From: Erodium maritimum
Taxonomy: Eukaryota > Streptophyta > Magnoliopsida > Geraniales > Geraniaceae
Assembly (NCBI GenBank): GCA_963921825.1
Contig: OY997591.1
Coordinates: 32,323,825-32,387,824, forward strand
Reading direction: 5' to 3'
DNA: 64,000 bases
Shown here piece after piece: positions 10,713 through 24,200 of the stretch. The notes below the pieces were generated by a model. It was given only the letters and a program-made list of their open reading frames with translations, did no database searches and had not been told where the DNA came from. Position 1 is the stretch's first letter, and every line of letters starts with the position of its first letter. The translations under genes and the position numbers were made by a program.

Positions 10713-13515
10713 TGTCACGCCCCAAATTCAACGAACCGAACTCGGGACGCGAACATTTTAAAACATAAACACTTGAACCTGTTTTGAATAAAAGATTTGA
10801 CATTTCCATTTACTTCTCAAAATAATAGTATTTACAATAAAAAACGTCCCAACAAATGGACAAGGTACAATATCCGTCACTAGACTCAACAAATATAAAG
10901 ACCAGACTCCGCTCCAAGCTCCACAAGCTTCAAGAGCTAACCTAGTCCGTCCGGTGATCAGTACCTGTAGGAAAAGCAGCTAGGGGTGAGCGTTCGCTCA
11001 CCTCCACGGATAACAGACTGACTATGGCATAATTAGTAGATAAAGCCAGTAACACCAACACTAAAACTAACACCAAAACCAACACCAACTCAAGTACTCA
11101 ACTTAACCACAACCCGTTACCTTCCATAACAAACTCAACCTCAAACTCACAAAGTAAAACAACACAGCTAACAATGACCTTCCCCAAAAAAACAAGAACA
11201 CGGATCAGGCTAGCCGAATAATGCTCAGAACCTGCCGAGCCTCGTACGCGGTCAGGCCAGCTGAAGAATGCTCGTAACCTGCCGGGACCCGGTCACGGAT
11301 CAGGCTAGCCGAAGAATGCTCATAACCTCTCGGGATCCGGACACGGAACAGGCTAGCCGAAGAATGCTCAGAACCTGCCGAGGCTCGAGTTTGGTCAGGC
11401 CAGCCCAAGAATGCTCGTAACCTGCCAAAATCCACACCACTCCCCGACACACAGTCGGTTCGGGCAAACACATCCACAAACACAAGCAAGTTCAACAAAC
11501 AGGCACTCAAGGCCACTCAAGACACCCCAACAGTCAAGACTCGGGTTCAACAACCCCACGGGCCATCATGGCCTCCCAAGACACAACCACTTAACTCACG
11601 GGCTCAACAACCCCAAGACGCCAATAATAACACCCGAGCTCTCATGGCCACCCCAAACTCAACAATAAATACACGGGCTCTCATGGCCACCCAAACTCAA
11701 CAATAAATACACGGGCTCTCATGGCCACCCAAACACCAATTCACATAACACGGGCTCTCATGGCCACCCAAGACAGAAATTAAACAGTCAACCTCCGGGC
11801 ATGGTCATATGCCTCCAGTAATTCTAATATCGCTAAGTTCTCTATTCCTACGACACTACTAAGTATCACATGCCTTTCCAATAAATACTAAGTTCCCGTA
11901 ACATGCTTTTCTAATATTTAAATAAACCTAAACAACCCACGACACCCCGGTGTCACATGCAGTTCTACTGTTAACTTTCCCTAATCAGGGCCGAGATCCG
12001 GCTACTTTTCCCTACCTCGTATATAATCCCAAAAGCGCTCCAACAACACCCGAAGTACACCCAGTCACTCGCCGAGCTTCCCTTTGCCTCGGTCCGTAGC
12101 ACGATCTAAAAGAACACAAATTCAAAGTACTTTTAAACTAGTACGAATAAACCGAAAATTAACATACTTAACGCCCAAACGTAACCCCGACAATGCCGAT
12201 CACTCCCAAACTCCCCAATTACTCGATGTTGGCGATAAGGGACCCGTAAAGGCCAGATTCGCCCGACATGGCGAATCTGCCCGGTTTTGGTTAATTGCCT
12301 TCCGGGGCTCCAAAAGCCCCCGTTTTAGTTTCTACGATCTTAGAATAATTCAAGGAACCCAACGCACTTGACGGAATCGAATTCCGACTTCCAAATCAAT
12401 TTATTAATGTTTAAAGTTCCTAAAACCCGTTAATTACAACTTCTCCAATTTAATTCCAAATTTCGATTCGATTTAGGGTAAATGGCTCGGGGAACGTTTT
12501 AAACCACCCGGTCATCAAAACCCGAGCAACCGAGCACGTGGGCCCCACCCAAAAGGCTTGGCCGAGACCCTAGGGTTTGAGGGGGGGGGGGGGGGGGGCT
12601 CAGCCACCATGTGGTGGCTGCTGCCAGCTCCGGCCAGCCACCTCATGGCCGGAGCTCCTCCCGAGCCTCCGGTCACCGGAAAACATGCCATTACACCCCT
12701 AAACACCTCTAAAACGTCTCCAACACCTCCAAAACGTCCATACAACCCTAACCCATAGTTTATAACCCAACCCTAGCTTTTGAGAAATAATCGAAACGAG
12801 AATCGGGTTAGGTCTTACCAACGAGGAAGACGAGGGGAAGACGTTTTCTCCTTGCTTTGAATCGATCCAACGATTGAATAATCTCCCAAACCCTAGCTTT
12901 TAATCTTCTATCTTCTTCTCCACCTTCTTCTCTCTCTAACTCTCTTCTTCTCTCTTCCTTTTCTAATTAACACAACTAACAACTAACTAAAAACTAATTC
13001 TTCTCTTTAAAACCCCATAATTTCGGCCACCTCTTCTCCTCCACACAATTTCCCCCCAAAACTAACACCACCACAATTAGGACATGTGTCAAGGTGGGTC
13101 CCACACCTTTTGGAAAATATCTAGTTGATATTTTCCAATCAGTTTTGCGAAAAACGGACGTTTCGGGCCCTGAACGGGCACTTTTTCCAAGAAATTACGA
13201 AACTTGGCGGGGTACAAGGAAACGGCTCAACTAAGACCGCTGCGACGACGGTTAAGCTTTTTGGATCCCAAACGGTCCTCGAATGGGCCAAAACGCCGCT
13301 CGGTTGACTTTTCCAGCGAAAAGTCAACACTTCCCAAATTGATCAGAAAGTTGCCCTGAGTCCCCTGGAACTCATTTTGGTCGATAACGGGGTCAACTTA
13401 AGTCCGGTATGACCCTCGGGGTCAATTTAGGTTAAGTTAAGTGTCTGTCTTAAAATTTTTAAATTTTCCTGTTTTTCGCAGGTTTGACTGACGATGACCA
13501 GAAGTGGTTATTACA
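10713..13515 (-). repeat. 5' LTR of the Tekay element
   Basis: The 2803-bp copy matches 1764-4565 and carries the same internal arrays, G run (12580-12598) and candidate TATA box (12019-12027). Most differences from the 3' LTR are C/T or G/A changes, as expected of methylated repeats. Confidence 0.95.
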
Positions 13516-13520
13516 TTCTT

Positions 13521-15330
13521 GGTTCCTTCCTCTATAGCGAAACTCCTTGGTTCACATCCTCTCCAGCGGCTACTTCTTCTTCTTGGTTCACTTCCTCTCA
13601 GTGGGAACTCGTTGGTTCACAACATCCTCTCCAGCGGGCACTTTTTCTTCTTCTTGTTGGTTCACATTCACATCCATTCCAGCGGGTACTTCTTCTTCTT
13701 CTTCTTGGTTCACTTCAACTCCAACGGGAACTCCTTTTTGGTTCACATCCTGGTTGTCTTGGTTCACACGAACGTCCGTCAAATCCTCGAACATGGCCAT
13801 GTCATCTTGGTTCTTCTAGTTGTCCTTCCCAGGCATTGATGCTTTAGAAGATGGATGGAAGTGGTTTGATGCATGATTGAATGCATCATGCCGGATAGAC
13901 AGAGCTTCCATGATTGTATCAAATTGTTTCTTCTGCACTTCCATCAATCTTTTCAGATCACACTGCACTGAGAGGAATTATTTCTTTAGCAGCTCAATTT
14001 TCTCCATGATAGCCTTCGAAAGTCCATCATCGGACTGAGGGTGTGACGTATGAACCTCTGGTGGTGTTGGTGTTAACGGTGCCACATGGACGGTCTCATC
14101 CTGAGAAAATGAAACTACATAGACTTGCTCCAACCTCTCAACTATGTTGTCCAACAACGTATTCGGATGTTCTTCTTCGAGGTTCAGGAATTCTTTCATC
14201 CAAGGCTTTTTCTTTTCTTTCTTAGTGGGACCAACAGACTTACTATTTCTTTATCACAAAAAAACGAATAGAATTAATATGTGAAAATTTATATGAAAAT
14301 TCATATATTACTTGAAAATATGAATTCCAATTAAATTCCTAACCTCCGGTGAGCTTTGTAAGAGTGCTTCCTTAACAGTACTGTAAGATGGATTTCTACT
14401 CCACGTTGTCTTCCATTTTTAAAATCCTGGTAAGTTTATGCCGAAGTCTTGATGAATTGTTGCGAACTTCTTTGCTAATGATGGTATGCATTCAAATGCA
14501 TGTACCTACTACATAATATACAAATCATAAGAGACAGCATGTATACTACGATATTGTTTTTGTGTTAAGGAATATTTACTTACCGTTAGAGGAAGAATAA
14601 ATCCGTATATGTCATACTACTCTCATTTCTTGGGTTCTTCTCAGCCGCACTTGCTTTATTTCTCAACTTCTTTGATTTTATTTGTTTTAGCATATACTTG
14701 AAGGACAGATTACACCAAGGGTATTTGTAGAACAGCTTCACGTTATCTACTAGTGCCAAATAGTCTCGATCTAGCTTTTGGTTTCGTTTGTCCATTAGCA
14801 TCAATACTCCCCCGATGATAAAAAAAACAAGTAAACCCTAACGATATCCAAATTAAACTTCATCTGAGGCCTAACATGCATTTTTTTCCTCAACCAACTA
14901 GGCCACTTTCTTCTCTAAGGTCATCATACTAGCTTCTAGAGTCGGGAAGTGTTTGGTGGAAAAAACTCTAGACTTTAATTGTTTTTTTAAAACTTTTTCC
15001 TCGGGAAAATCTCCACACTTCAACCCCGATATTAAATAGTATTTCTTCAAAGATAATATGACTGGTCTACCTTAGACCAAGAACCAGATCTCAGACGACC
15101 GCTCCAATTTAATTTCTTGAACTAACAACGCCCAAAGAATTTGACAAGAATTATCACTATTCGGTTGGACGTCCAATAAATGACCAAAGGCGATTTTTGA
15201 AGAGTAAGCAGGTGGATCTCTTCATCATTTAACCTCTCAAGTTCTACCTTGATGAACTTCGAAGTTTCCCCTAAATGACTTTTCACTGAAATCTTGCAAT
15301 GAAAATGTTCATTCTTGGCCAAAACAGGTT
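13521..15330 (-). pseudogene. DUF1985 part of a DUF1985-Ulp1 transposon-type gene
   Basis: Reading leftward on the minus strand, about 15320-14390 shows the DUF1985 pattern in several frames: a lysine-rich start (AKNEHFHCKISVKSHLG), a GLKCGDFPEE block, 'DYLALVDNVKLFYKYPW' with 'LSFKYMLKQIK', and 'VHAFECIPSLAKKFATIH'. After it come a coiled, charged stretch (14199-13978) and an acidic linker (13800-13588) with repeats of VPAG.DVNQ. The same VPAGEDVNQ words continue at 1763-1650 beyond the Tekay insertion, and the TTCTT duplication marks the break. In-frame stops and frame changes show that the copy is decayed. Exon borders were not resolved. Function in the family is unknown; the gene type is linked to Mutator-like elements. 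Confidence 0.7.
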
Positions 15331-15569
15331 TAAGCTGCGGTAGATCAATTTATACTACTTCTGCATTTTGAAGGCTTGAGCTTGAACTTTCTATCTCTTA
15401 AAAACTTGGAATTTCTGGATCGGAGGGGATTGACATAGAACTTTCATCTTCTTCATCAAATGAATTTTACCCAGGATCGAAGGATGATAAACTTTCCTGG
15501 TATGGTGCAAACAAGGAAATACAAAAACACAAAACAAATCATTTGAAATTGAGCTGCAAAATTCTAATA

Positions 15570-15770
15570 ACACACATATAGGGATATAAATCCTTGATTG
15601 CAAACCAGAGCCGGCCGCAATTTTACGACCTAAAAATCCATTCGGGGATATAATTCCTCGACTGCGAACCAGAATCGGCTGCAATTTTACGACCTAAAAA
15701 TCCATTTGGGATATAATTTCAAACTACGAGCCAAAACAAGCCGTAATTTTACGACCTAGAAATCCCATAA
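15570..15770. repeat. Three-copy tandem repeat, about 63-bp unit
   Basis: The phrase 'gcaattttacgacctaaaaa' recurs with small changes near 15617, 15681 and 15742, spaced 61 to 64 bp apart, together with 'gggatataa' and 'cgaacca' words. It lies upstream (minus-strand sense) of the DUF1985 coding relic, perhaps in its leader or an intron. Confidence 0.75.
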
Positions 15771-16545
15771 ACTGTATCTAAGCATAACAACTAAAACCCC
15801 TTAAATGTATACATTCAGACAGAAATTGAACGTAACTACACAATAATTAAACCCAATTTCATCCTATCTAAGCATAGGAAGGGAAGAAAATCCATATGGG
15901 TTAGGGATTACTTACCATCTTAGTGTGTAGCTCGGACAGTACTAAAACAGATAGCTCATGGAGAAGAACGACAACTGAAACTTGATATTTCAAGCTTGGA
16001 GATCACAACGGAGAAGAACGGAGATGAAGTGGGGGTTGTAGATTGCTTGTTGGAGATCAGTTGGGTCGAGGGCTTGGTTTGGGGGTTTCGTTTGAGTTGA
16101 AGACGTGAAGGAGGGAAAAACAGAAAAGACAAGTTTTTTTTTTAAGATGACAAGGCTTAATTTGAAGATGACAATGTTTTTTTTCTTTAAATGTAGGAAG
16201 GGTAGAAGAGTAATCTTATAAATTTAGGTTACAAAAAATAATAAATAAATAAATAAGTTTGATAAAAGACGGGGTCTACCCTCCTAACACTTAGAGAAAA
16301 TAAAGCCCTTTCAATAACTTGACCTAAGATAACACGGCAACCTATTTCCCTTTTATATCTAAGACTAATACTCCTAAATTGGGAGGGGTTTCCTTCTTCA
16401 TTTCCACATCCTCATTCTCAAGAAATCTCTAAAAGAAATTGGAAGGATAATTTCGGAATTATGAAAATCAATAGACATAGGTAATAGTAAATTGTTGTCA
16501 TAGAGAAATAGACGTCATGAATTTAAGAATGTTTGTGACCTTTGT

Positions 16546-16579
<34 letters not shown>

Positions 16580-16729
16580 GAATGTAATTCGTTCTAATAA
16601 TATTGGTGATCCACGTTTAGGTATGTGAAACCTAATTCTTGTTATTAATTTTAATAATATTGGTAATCTATGTTTAGGTATGTGAAACCTAATTGTAATT
16701 CAAAATTTACCTTAGAAAAATGTTTCTAA
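15771..16729. other. Non-coding stretch with a TA microsatellite
   Basis: No gene is recognised. A (TA)n run lies at about 16547-16576. It is followed by two copies of a segment of about 60 bp containing 'aatattggtgatccacgttt' or a close variant (about 16597-16695). This is probably the flank of the DUF1985-Ulp1 element, up to the LTR that starts at 16730. Confidence 0.5.
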
Positions 16730-17033
16730 TGTGAATATCATACGAGATTAGGAGATGTAAATTCATGTACGGTCAAATAATCAATACCTTGTAACCTTTC
16801 TTTGCTTTAACATTCAAGAACAAACACATGAGACTAGTTCTAAATTACAAGAATGACATAGAACAAACATATAGCTAGAACCCCTTCTTTCACCACTATA
16901 TTTATTTTTTGTAATGGTACATGTTGCATGTGGTACATATATATAACCAACAATGGAATGAGTTATTGGTGAGTCATAAGCCACATGTTCACCATGCAAT
17001 GGTGGTGGCCACCAAATGTCCACGTGTTTCACA
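16730..17033 (-). repeat. Left (3') LTR of the old copia element
   Basis: 304 bp with TGTGAA/TTCACA inverted ends, matching 43225-43528 at about 94%. The adjoining minus-strand sequence AAGGGGAAGTATTG (about 17034-17047) is the polypurine tract. Confidence 0.85.
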
Positions 17034-18730
17034 ATACTTCCCCTTGGACACCACCATTTACGAATACATCAAACTTGTCTTAAGTTGCCTCATTAAAAAC
17101 ATCCTCAAGAAAACCCGGTGGGACGAAACCTGTAAAGGAAACGAGTACAATGCACGAAACGTGCTTGAAGTTGTGCACGAAACGCACGAAACCTTTCCAA
17201 GAAAACCCTATGGGAAAAAACTTGGATAAGGGAAAAAGAGTACAACGCACAAAACTTGTCTCCCACTGACTTCAGGCAGGTTACATTGGTTGCTCGGTTG
17301 AGTCGAAGCATCCTGATCTTGAGCATTAACTTATGAACAAGTGGATGTCAGGAAAGTCATACCGAGTAGAGTGTTTCTTCCATTTACTCACTTCTAGTGA
17401 GTTGGACGTGCATTACAACTGCCTCATTAAAAACCTTTCCAAGAATACTTCATGGGACAAAACATGAATAAAGGAAAAAGAGTGCAGTGCATGGAAACAT
17501 ACTCTCCTTGACTGTCGCTCCCCCTGAAGACCGACTGAGTAATCTCGGTTGCTTGCAAAGTCGACTCATATTATCTTGTACACCGATTTTCACCAAAACT
17601 GATGTTGCCTAAATTTTAGTGAACCAAACTTGAAGGATTTTCACTGCGTGATTCTGATTGACGTCAATCTCATGACTCTTCTGGAGTTCATGATAAAAGG
17701 ATTTCTGAGCAACTAATGGTTGTAACCAGAACACTGAACACTGAAAATTGTCTTCCCAAACTATAATCGTCCCAGGACATGCTTTGCAGATCTGCTTCTT
17801 TCTCAAAACCAGTAAATAGTTTCTGAGCTCAAACTGGCTAGCACATTTACTACGAATTTTCTGTCATGCCTTGTTTATTATAACGTCTCAAACTTAGATA
17901 TGGTACTTCAAGACCAAATATCTTTTCATCTCTTTGAGACAAATGAGATCCTCTTTAGGATCTAAATATTGATTGTTTGAATATCAAGTAGAACACGCTT
18001 CAGGCGTTTCTTAGTATATGCATATTTATGGATCCATTTGAAGTATGCTCAATCTTCAGGCCGAGACAATACTTCATCATCAAAGCTTTCATTTGAAAAT
18101 CTTTCTTTAGACATACTTCAGTTTCAAGAACCTCTTCAGGAGTCCATATATTATCGAACCACACTGCTTACTAAGTACATGGTTTCTCATACCATGTATA
18201 TTGTCTCCTGCAAATTAAACCCTTCAGAGAGTCATTTCTCTAGATAATCATAAATCATTTGGGGAATGACATTGCTTCTAGCAATTTAAATTTTCAAGGG
18301 ATTTGCTTTAGGCAAGTTGCACTGCCTCAGTCTATAAATGGGGTTTACTTCAGGAAAACTACAATGCTTCATGCTATACATGGGGTTCACTTCATAAAAA
18401 CTACAATGCTTCAGGCAATGCAAGTCCTTCAGGGACTTTCATAAATGTTGGCACTCAAAGTACCATTAGCAGTGGGTACGTATATCAAATACATCATGGT
18501 GATAACACAACACAACTTTATCAAAAGTTGGTTTCAATTCATTTGAGAAAAATACCTTTATAAGGTGTGCGTTATATTTAGTATCTTTGTTTTCTCATTC
18601 ATCTATACCCAGTTGGGAAAACATCCTTCGATGTTTTGATCATGATTTTGAACATTGGACATTATGCCAATAAGTCAATTCTTATGGATTGACATTTTCT
18701 CGTATTGGCCAAACATGTCTTTAAATGACA

Positions 18731-19754
18731 TTAGTCAACACCACGTGGTTTAATTTCAAAATCATCTACCATTTCAATCATGGTAATAGTAATGTCTTTA
18801 TCAATGAAACCGATTTTCGGTTCCATGATTTCTTTTGTGTGAGTAATCCATATGAATTTCCTCATTTCTTTTCTTTTGCAACTCTTCTGGAGTATTAGAG
18901 TCTTTCGGCACTTCCGGACTGATTGGTTCATCTAGAACCGCCTCTTGTGGTTCTTCTGGAACCACCTCTAGTAGTTCTTCTAGAACGAACATTTTTTTTG
19001 GAACTGATTCTTATTAACTTCGAGAATCATGCTCATTCATGATTTGCCTGATTCTTTCTTTCTTGGAAACAATATTATTTGATCCAAGTAGCCTTTCACG
19101 CTTCTGGAATGTACAAGAGGAGCCATTCCCCGCTTTCACAAAGCTTTTAAATCTTTGTAGGTATCTTGGCATGACCTGATTATCTTTCTAAATGTGTCTA
19201 GCATTTGGTCTGCAACATTTTTTTGAATGTGCGAGCTTATGCACTTCAGGTACATATGATGAGACAAAAATAAATTTTCAAGAACATTTCACGCCTTACT
19301 TCGGGAAGGCCTTTTCTCCTCACTTCAAGATGAAAGATATCGTCTCATCAAAATGAAACTAACAGATCATGCTATAAATATCTTGTCCTTCAGAGACTCA
19401 AGATACCATAAGACAATCTTCTGAATGCGTCTCTTATAAAGTAAGTATCAAGATACCATAAGACCATCTTCTAAATGTGTCTCTTATAAAATAAGTATGG
19501 TCATATGTATCATCATGAATTCTTTACATGAGTAATTGAGATTCCATACTAAAATTGTATTTAGATGGTTGGACCATTAATTTTCCTTGTGAACAAGTTG
19601 TACATGATATCTCATTGGACATTAGGATCTTTCGGCCCTTTAATGAATGTCCACATGAGTTCTCAAAAATCTCACGCATCATCGTTGATCCAGGATGACA
19701 AAGACGACTATGCCAAAGCATAAAAACATGTGGACTAATAAACTTCTGGTTCAT
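18731..19754 (-). pseudogene. copia pol remnants (GAG-pre-integrase zinc site and integrase tail)
   Basis: Around 19524-19754 the minus strand encodes LWHSRLCHPGSTMMREI and later CTTCSQGKL, the H-H-C-C zinc site before the copia integrase. Around 18731-18992 lies an acidic Pro/Glu-rich stretch (EEPQEAVLDEPISPEVPK) like the tail between integrase and reverse transcriptase. No other recognisable domain survives. These are fossil parts of the element at 16730-43528. Confidence 0.7.
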
Positions 19755-20891
19755 AGTCGCATAGGTTTCAATTTTCTCTTATGGTTGTATAATACAAACC
19801 TGATGATAGAGCCTGTAATTTCTTCAAGTACATGTTTTTTTACCATATTTATCACTTCTAGTGATACAGAGAAACTCAGTCTCATTTGTGATCTCAACAT
19901 GACATGTATGTCGTTAACACTTAGTAGATGCTTCTGGATCCACTTTCACATAGAGCATTTTCAACACTGAGTAGATGCTTCTGGATCTACTTTGATATAG
20001 AGCATTAATGCTTAACATCATGTAAATCTCAATGACATGGTAGCCCTTCCGTGGCCCTTAATTGTAGTGATACACATGTTATTTTCATTTTCACACATGA
20101 ATTGATCGCTTCAGGGATCCATATATAATTGGAGAAATGAACCATGATCATATTGGCTACATCGTTATATAGAGTCTTCTGAGACATTCAATTCATTTAG
20201 ATCTTCCAGATCTAGGTCATCAATCAGACTTTATCTCTATCACCCTTTTCTTTTGCCCCTATTTGATGCTTGATATTGAACTATCAAAATATTTGGTCAT
20301 ATAACATGTAATCGACCAATGATTTCTCCCATCTCATATATAACATTTCATTTCTGGGAGTTTAGGTTTGTATGAAATTCTGGCCATATAAACTGTAAGA
20401 GTGCATACTGAAATAGAATCTCAATTTCTGTGAAAGTTTAAGTCGGTATGATCTTCTGGCCATACGACATTTAACAACACTGCACATATTAAGTTCTCAT
20501 GAAACGAATCTTTCAATACATCTATCTCAAGTTCTATGAAATGTTAAGTTTGTATGAGCTTCTGGCCATACGACATTTTAGCAACGACACATATAAATTT
20601 CCACTTGAGTGAATGGTGCAATGAACTTATCACAAATTCCTTGAAAAGTTAAGTCTGTATGAACTTTTGGCCATTCGACATATAACAATGGTGCACATAT
20701 CTATTCCATTTGAACGATTGTCACAATGAACATATGTTTAACAATTTTGGAACTTCAAGTCCAAAATACCTCAATATTTGTAAACTTCGGGTTACAAATA
20801 TGCGACATTTGATTTGTCACAATCACATATATAACCGCATAATGAGCGAACTCATGGGGCGAACATAAGAATAGTAAGATATATATATATA

Positions 20892-20955
20892 GGAGAGCAA
20901 TCAGGTGCGAACCACCTGATTTGGTGCGAAGCTGCGCACTGCGTGATGGCCGTCC
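20892..20955 (+). repeat. Left terminal inverted repeat of the TIR transposon
   Basis: Pairs with 39680-39743. The core CAGGTGCGAACCACCTG (17 bases) is identical at both ends, and flanking bases match in scattered blocks (TGCGAA, CTGCG, CCGTC). Confidence 0.75.
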
Positions 20956-21238
20956 GATGTGAATTTCGCGATGGCGCAGATTTGAACGCGTCATCAGTGG
21001 CAAGCGTCGTAAATAAGTCGCGTGTGGGATTCATTTTAACTGATTTGCTATGGTTCGGGGGTATATTCGTACTTTTATCTACCCGTTCGCGCAGAAACGT
21101 TTCGTGCTCACCAAAACACTTGCAGAATCGAGTTTTTAGCAAAACGAACATTTCGGAATCTGATTTTTTGAGCTTCCATTGCCTTGATTTTCGTCTTCTG
21201 CGCGTTTTCGAAGTGAATTTCAATAGTTCATTGTGGTG

Positions 21239-24200
21239 TGTCACGCCCCAATTTCAGCGAATCGAACTCGGGATGCGAACTTTTAAAACATGAATACTTA
21301 AAACCTGTTTTGAATAAAAGCTTTGACATTTCCATTTATTTACCCAAATAATAGTAGTATTTACAATACAAAAACGTCCCAACAAGTGGACAAGGTACAC
21401 ATCCGTCACTAGACTCAACAAAAGTAAAGACCAGACTCCGCTCCAAGCTCCATGAACTTCAAGAGCTCACCTAGTCCGTCCCACGAACAGTACCTGTAGG
21501 AAAAGCAGCTAGGGGTGAGTGTTCGCTCACCACCACGGATAACAGACTGACTACGGCATAATTAGCAGACAAAGCCGGTAACACCCAAAACTAATTTCAA
21601 CACCGGGGGACATTGTCCCCAACCCAAGGACTCTGACTGAACATACACCCATTGTTACCTTCCTTGACCAACTCAACACTTTGACACGTAAAGTAGACCC
21701 GACACAACGATCAGGACCTCTCCCAAGGACTCGAAAGAAACTACGCAACACCAAACAAGATCAAAAAGGATCGCACACCAAACAAGATCACAAAGGATCG
21801 CAAACCAGCTGCTCAGTAACCTCCCTCACCAGACTCAACTTCAAACTCGTAAAGTAAAACCGACACAACCAACAATGACCTTCCCCAAAGACACGAACCC
21901 GGATCAGGCTAGCCGAAGAATGCTCAGAACCTGCCGAGCCTCGTACGCGGTCAGGCCAGCCGAAGAATGCTCGTAACCTGCCGGGACCCGGTCACGGATC
22001 AGGCTAGCCGAAGAATGCTCATAACCTCTCGGGATCTGGACACGGAACAGGCTAGCCGAAGAATGCTCAGAACCTGCCGAGGCTCGAGTTTGGTCAGGCC
22101 AGCCGAAGAATGCTCGTAACCTGCCAAAATCCACACCATTCCCCGACACACAGTCGGGTTGGGCAAACACAACCACAAACACAAGCAAGCTCAACAAACA
22201 GGCACTCAAGGCCACTCAAGACACCTCAATAGTCAATACTCGGTTCAACAACCCCACGGGCCATCATGGCCTCCCAAAACACAACCACTTAACTCGCGGG
22301 CTCAACAACCCCAAGACATCAGTAATAACACACGGGCTCTCATGGCCACCCAAACTCAACAGCAAACACAAGGGCTCTCATGGCCACCCAAACTCAACAA
22401 CAATTAACACGACTCTCAAGGCCACCCAACTCAACAACAATTAACACGACTCTCAAGGCCACCCCAGACTCAACAAAAATTAACACGGGCTCTCAAGGCC
22501 ACCCAAGACTCAACCATAATTAACACGGGCTCTCAAGGCCACCCAAGACTCAACCATAATTAACACGGGCTCTCAAGGCCACCCAAGACTCAACCATAAT
22601 AATACACGGGCTCTCAAGGCCACCCAAGACGCCAAAATAAACAATCAACCTCCGGCTTAACCCAAGCCTCCAACAGTCCTAATATCAACAGTTTCACAAT
22701 CAACCTCCGGGCATGGTCATATGCCTCCAGTACTCCTAATATCGATAAGTTCACAATCAACCTCTGGGCATGGTCATATGCCTCCAGTAAAACAATTATC
22801 GCTAAGTTCTCTGCTCCTACGACACTACTAAGTGCCACATGCCTTTCCAATAATTACTAAGTTCCCGTAACATGCTTTTCTGACAAACGCTACAATCCCG
22901 TATCATGCTTTTCTAATAATTACCAAGTTCCCGTAGCATGCTTTTCTAATAATTACCAAGTTCTCGTAGCATGATTTTCTAATAATTACCAAGTTCCCGT
23001 AGCATGCTTTTCTAATAATTAAATAAACCTATTCAACCCACGACACCCCGGTGTCACATGCAATTCTACTGTTAACTTTCCCCAGTCAGGGCCGAGATCC
23101 GGCTACTTTTCCCTACCTCGTGCGTGTTCTCCCAAAAGCCAAACCACGAGCTCCGGTGATGATCTCAGTCACTCACCCAGCTTTCCCTTGCCTCGGTCCG
23201 TGGCACGATCTAAAAGAACACAATTAAAGGCACTTTTAAACTAGTACGAATAAACTGAAAACCATTAAACTCGAAGCCCAAACTTAACCCCGACAATGTC
23301 GATCACTCCCAAACTTCCCAATTACTCGACATTATCGATAAGGGACCCGTAAAGGCCCGATTCGCCCGACATGGCGAATCTGCCCGGGTTTTGTTAATTG
23401 CCTTCCGGGGCTCCGAAAGCCCCCGTTTTGGTTTCTACGGTCTTAGAATACATCAAGGAACCCAATGTACTTTCCCGAATCGCATTCCGACTCCCGAGTC
23501 AATTAAATGACGTTTAAAGTTTCTAAACCCGATAAATTACAACTTCTCCAATTTAAATCCAAATTTCGATTCGATTAAGGGTAAATGGTCCGGGGAACGT
23601 TTTAAACCACCCGAACGATAAAACCCGAGCACCCGAGCACGTGGGCCCCACACGGCCACAATGGCAAAATTCCCTTTTTGCCCCAAAACGTTCCTAACGA
23701 ACCCCAAACCTCAACCATTCAATCCTTAAACCAATTCTAACCAAAACCCAACCATAATCAAACCGTTTAAACTCAAACCCTACATTTCAAATGTACCAAA
23801 ACGAAAATCGGTTAGGTTCTCACCGTAGGGAATGACGACGGGAGCTCGATTCTTCAACCGTTGAGACGATCCGTCGGTCAGATTGTCGGGAAATCACAAA
23901 ACTCTAACCTTTCTCCTTTCTTTTTCCTTTTCCTTCTTCTCTTTCTTCTCTCCACTTTATCTCTCTACCCAACTCTCCTTTTCTGTTCAAATGGCCGAGA
24001 CTAACATCCTTTTCCCTTTTATTTTGTTTCAAAAAAATCAATTATAATACTTAAATATAAAACTAATACTAAAAGTAGTCTTCCTTGTCTTGTCCCACAC
24101 CTAACTCCACCACTTGCTTGACAAGTGGCAAGGTGGGTCCCACACTTTTTTGGGATGAATATCTAGAAGATATTTTCCAATCAGATTCGCGAAAATCGGA

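Larger units (their letters stand above)
1764..13515 (-). mobile_element. Complete Ty3/gypsy retrotransposon, chromovirus, Tekay/Del-like
   Basis: Terminal repeats lie at 1764-4565 and 10713-13515, both with TG...CA ends. A 5-bp target duplication TTCTT flanks the whole (1759-1763 and 13516-13520). A PBS complementary to initiator-Met tRNA and a polypurine tract place the 5' LTR on the right, so the element reads on the minus strand: leader, gag, protease, RT, RNase H, integrase, chromodomain. LTRs near 2.8 kb and a C-terminal chromodomain fit the Tekay lineage. By eye the two LTRs differ at roughly 36 places (about 1.3%), mostly transitions. With the rice rate of 1.3e-8 per site per year this suggests about half a million years. 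The element looks nearly whole with about two or three breaks. It sits inside the DUF1985-Ulp1 gene relic. Confidence 0.95.
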
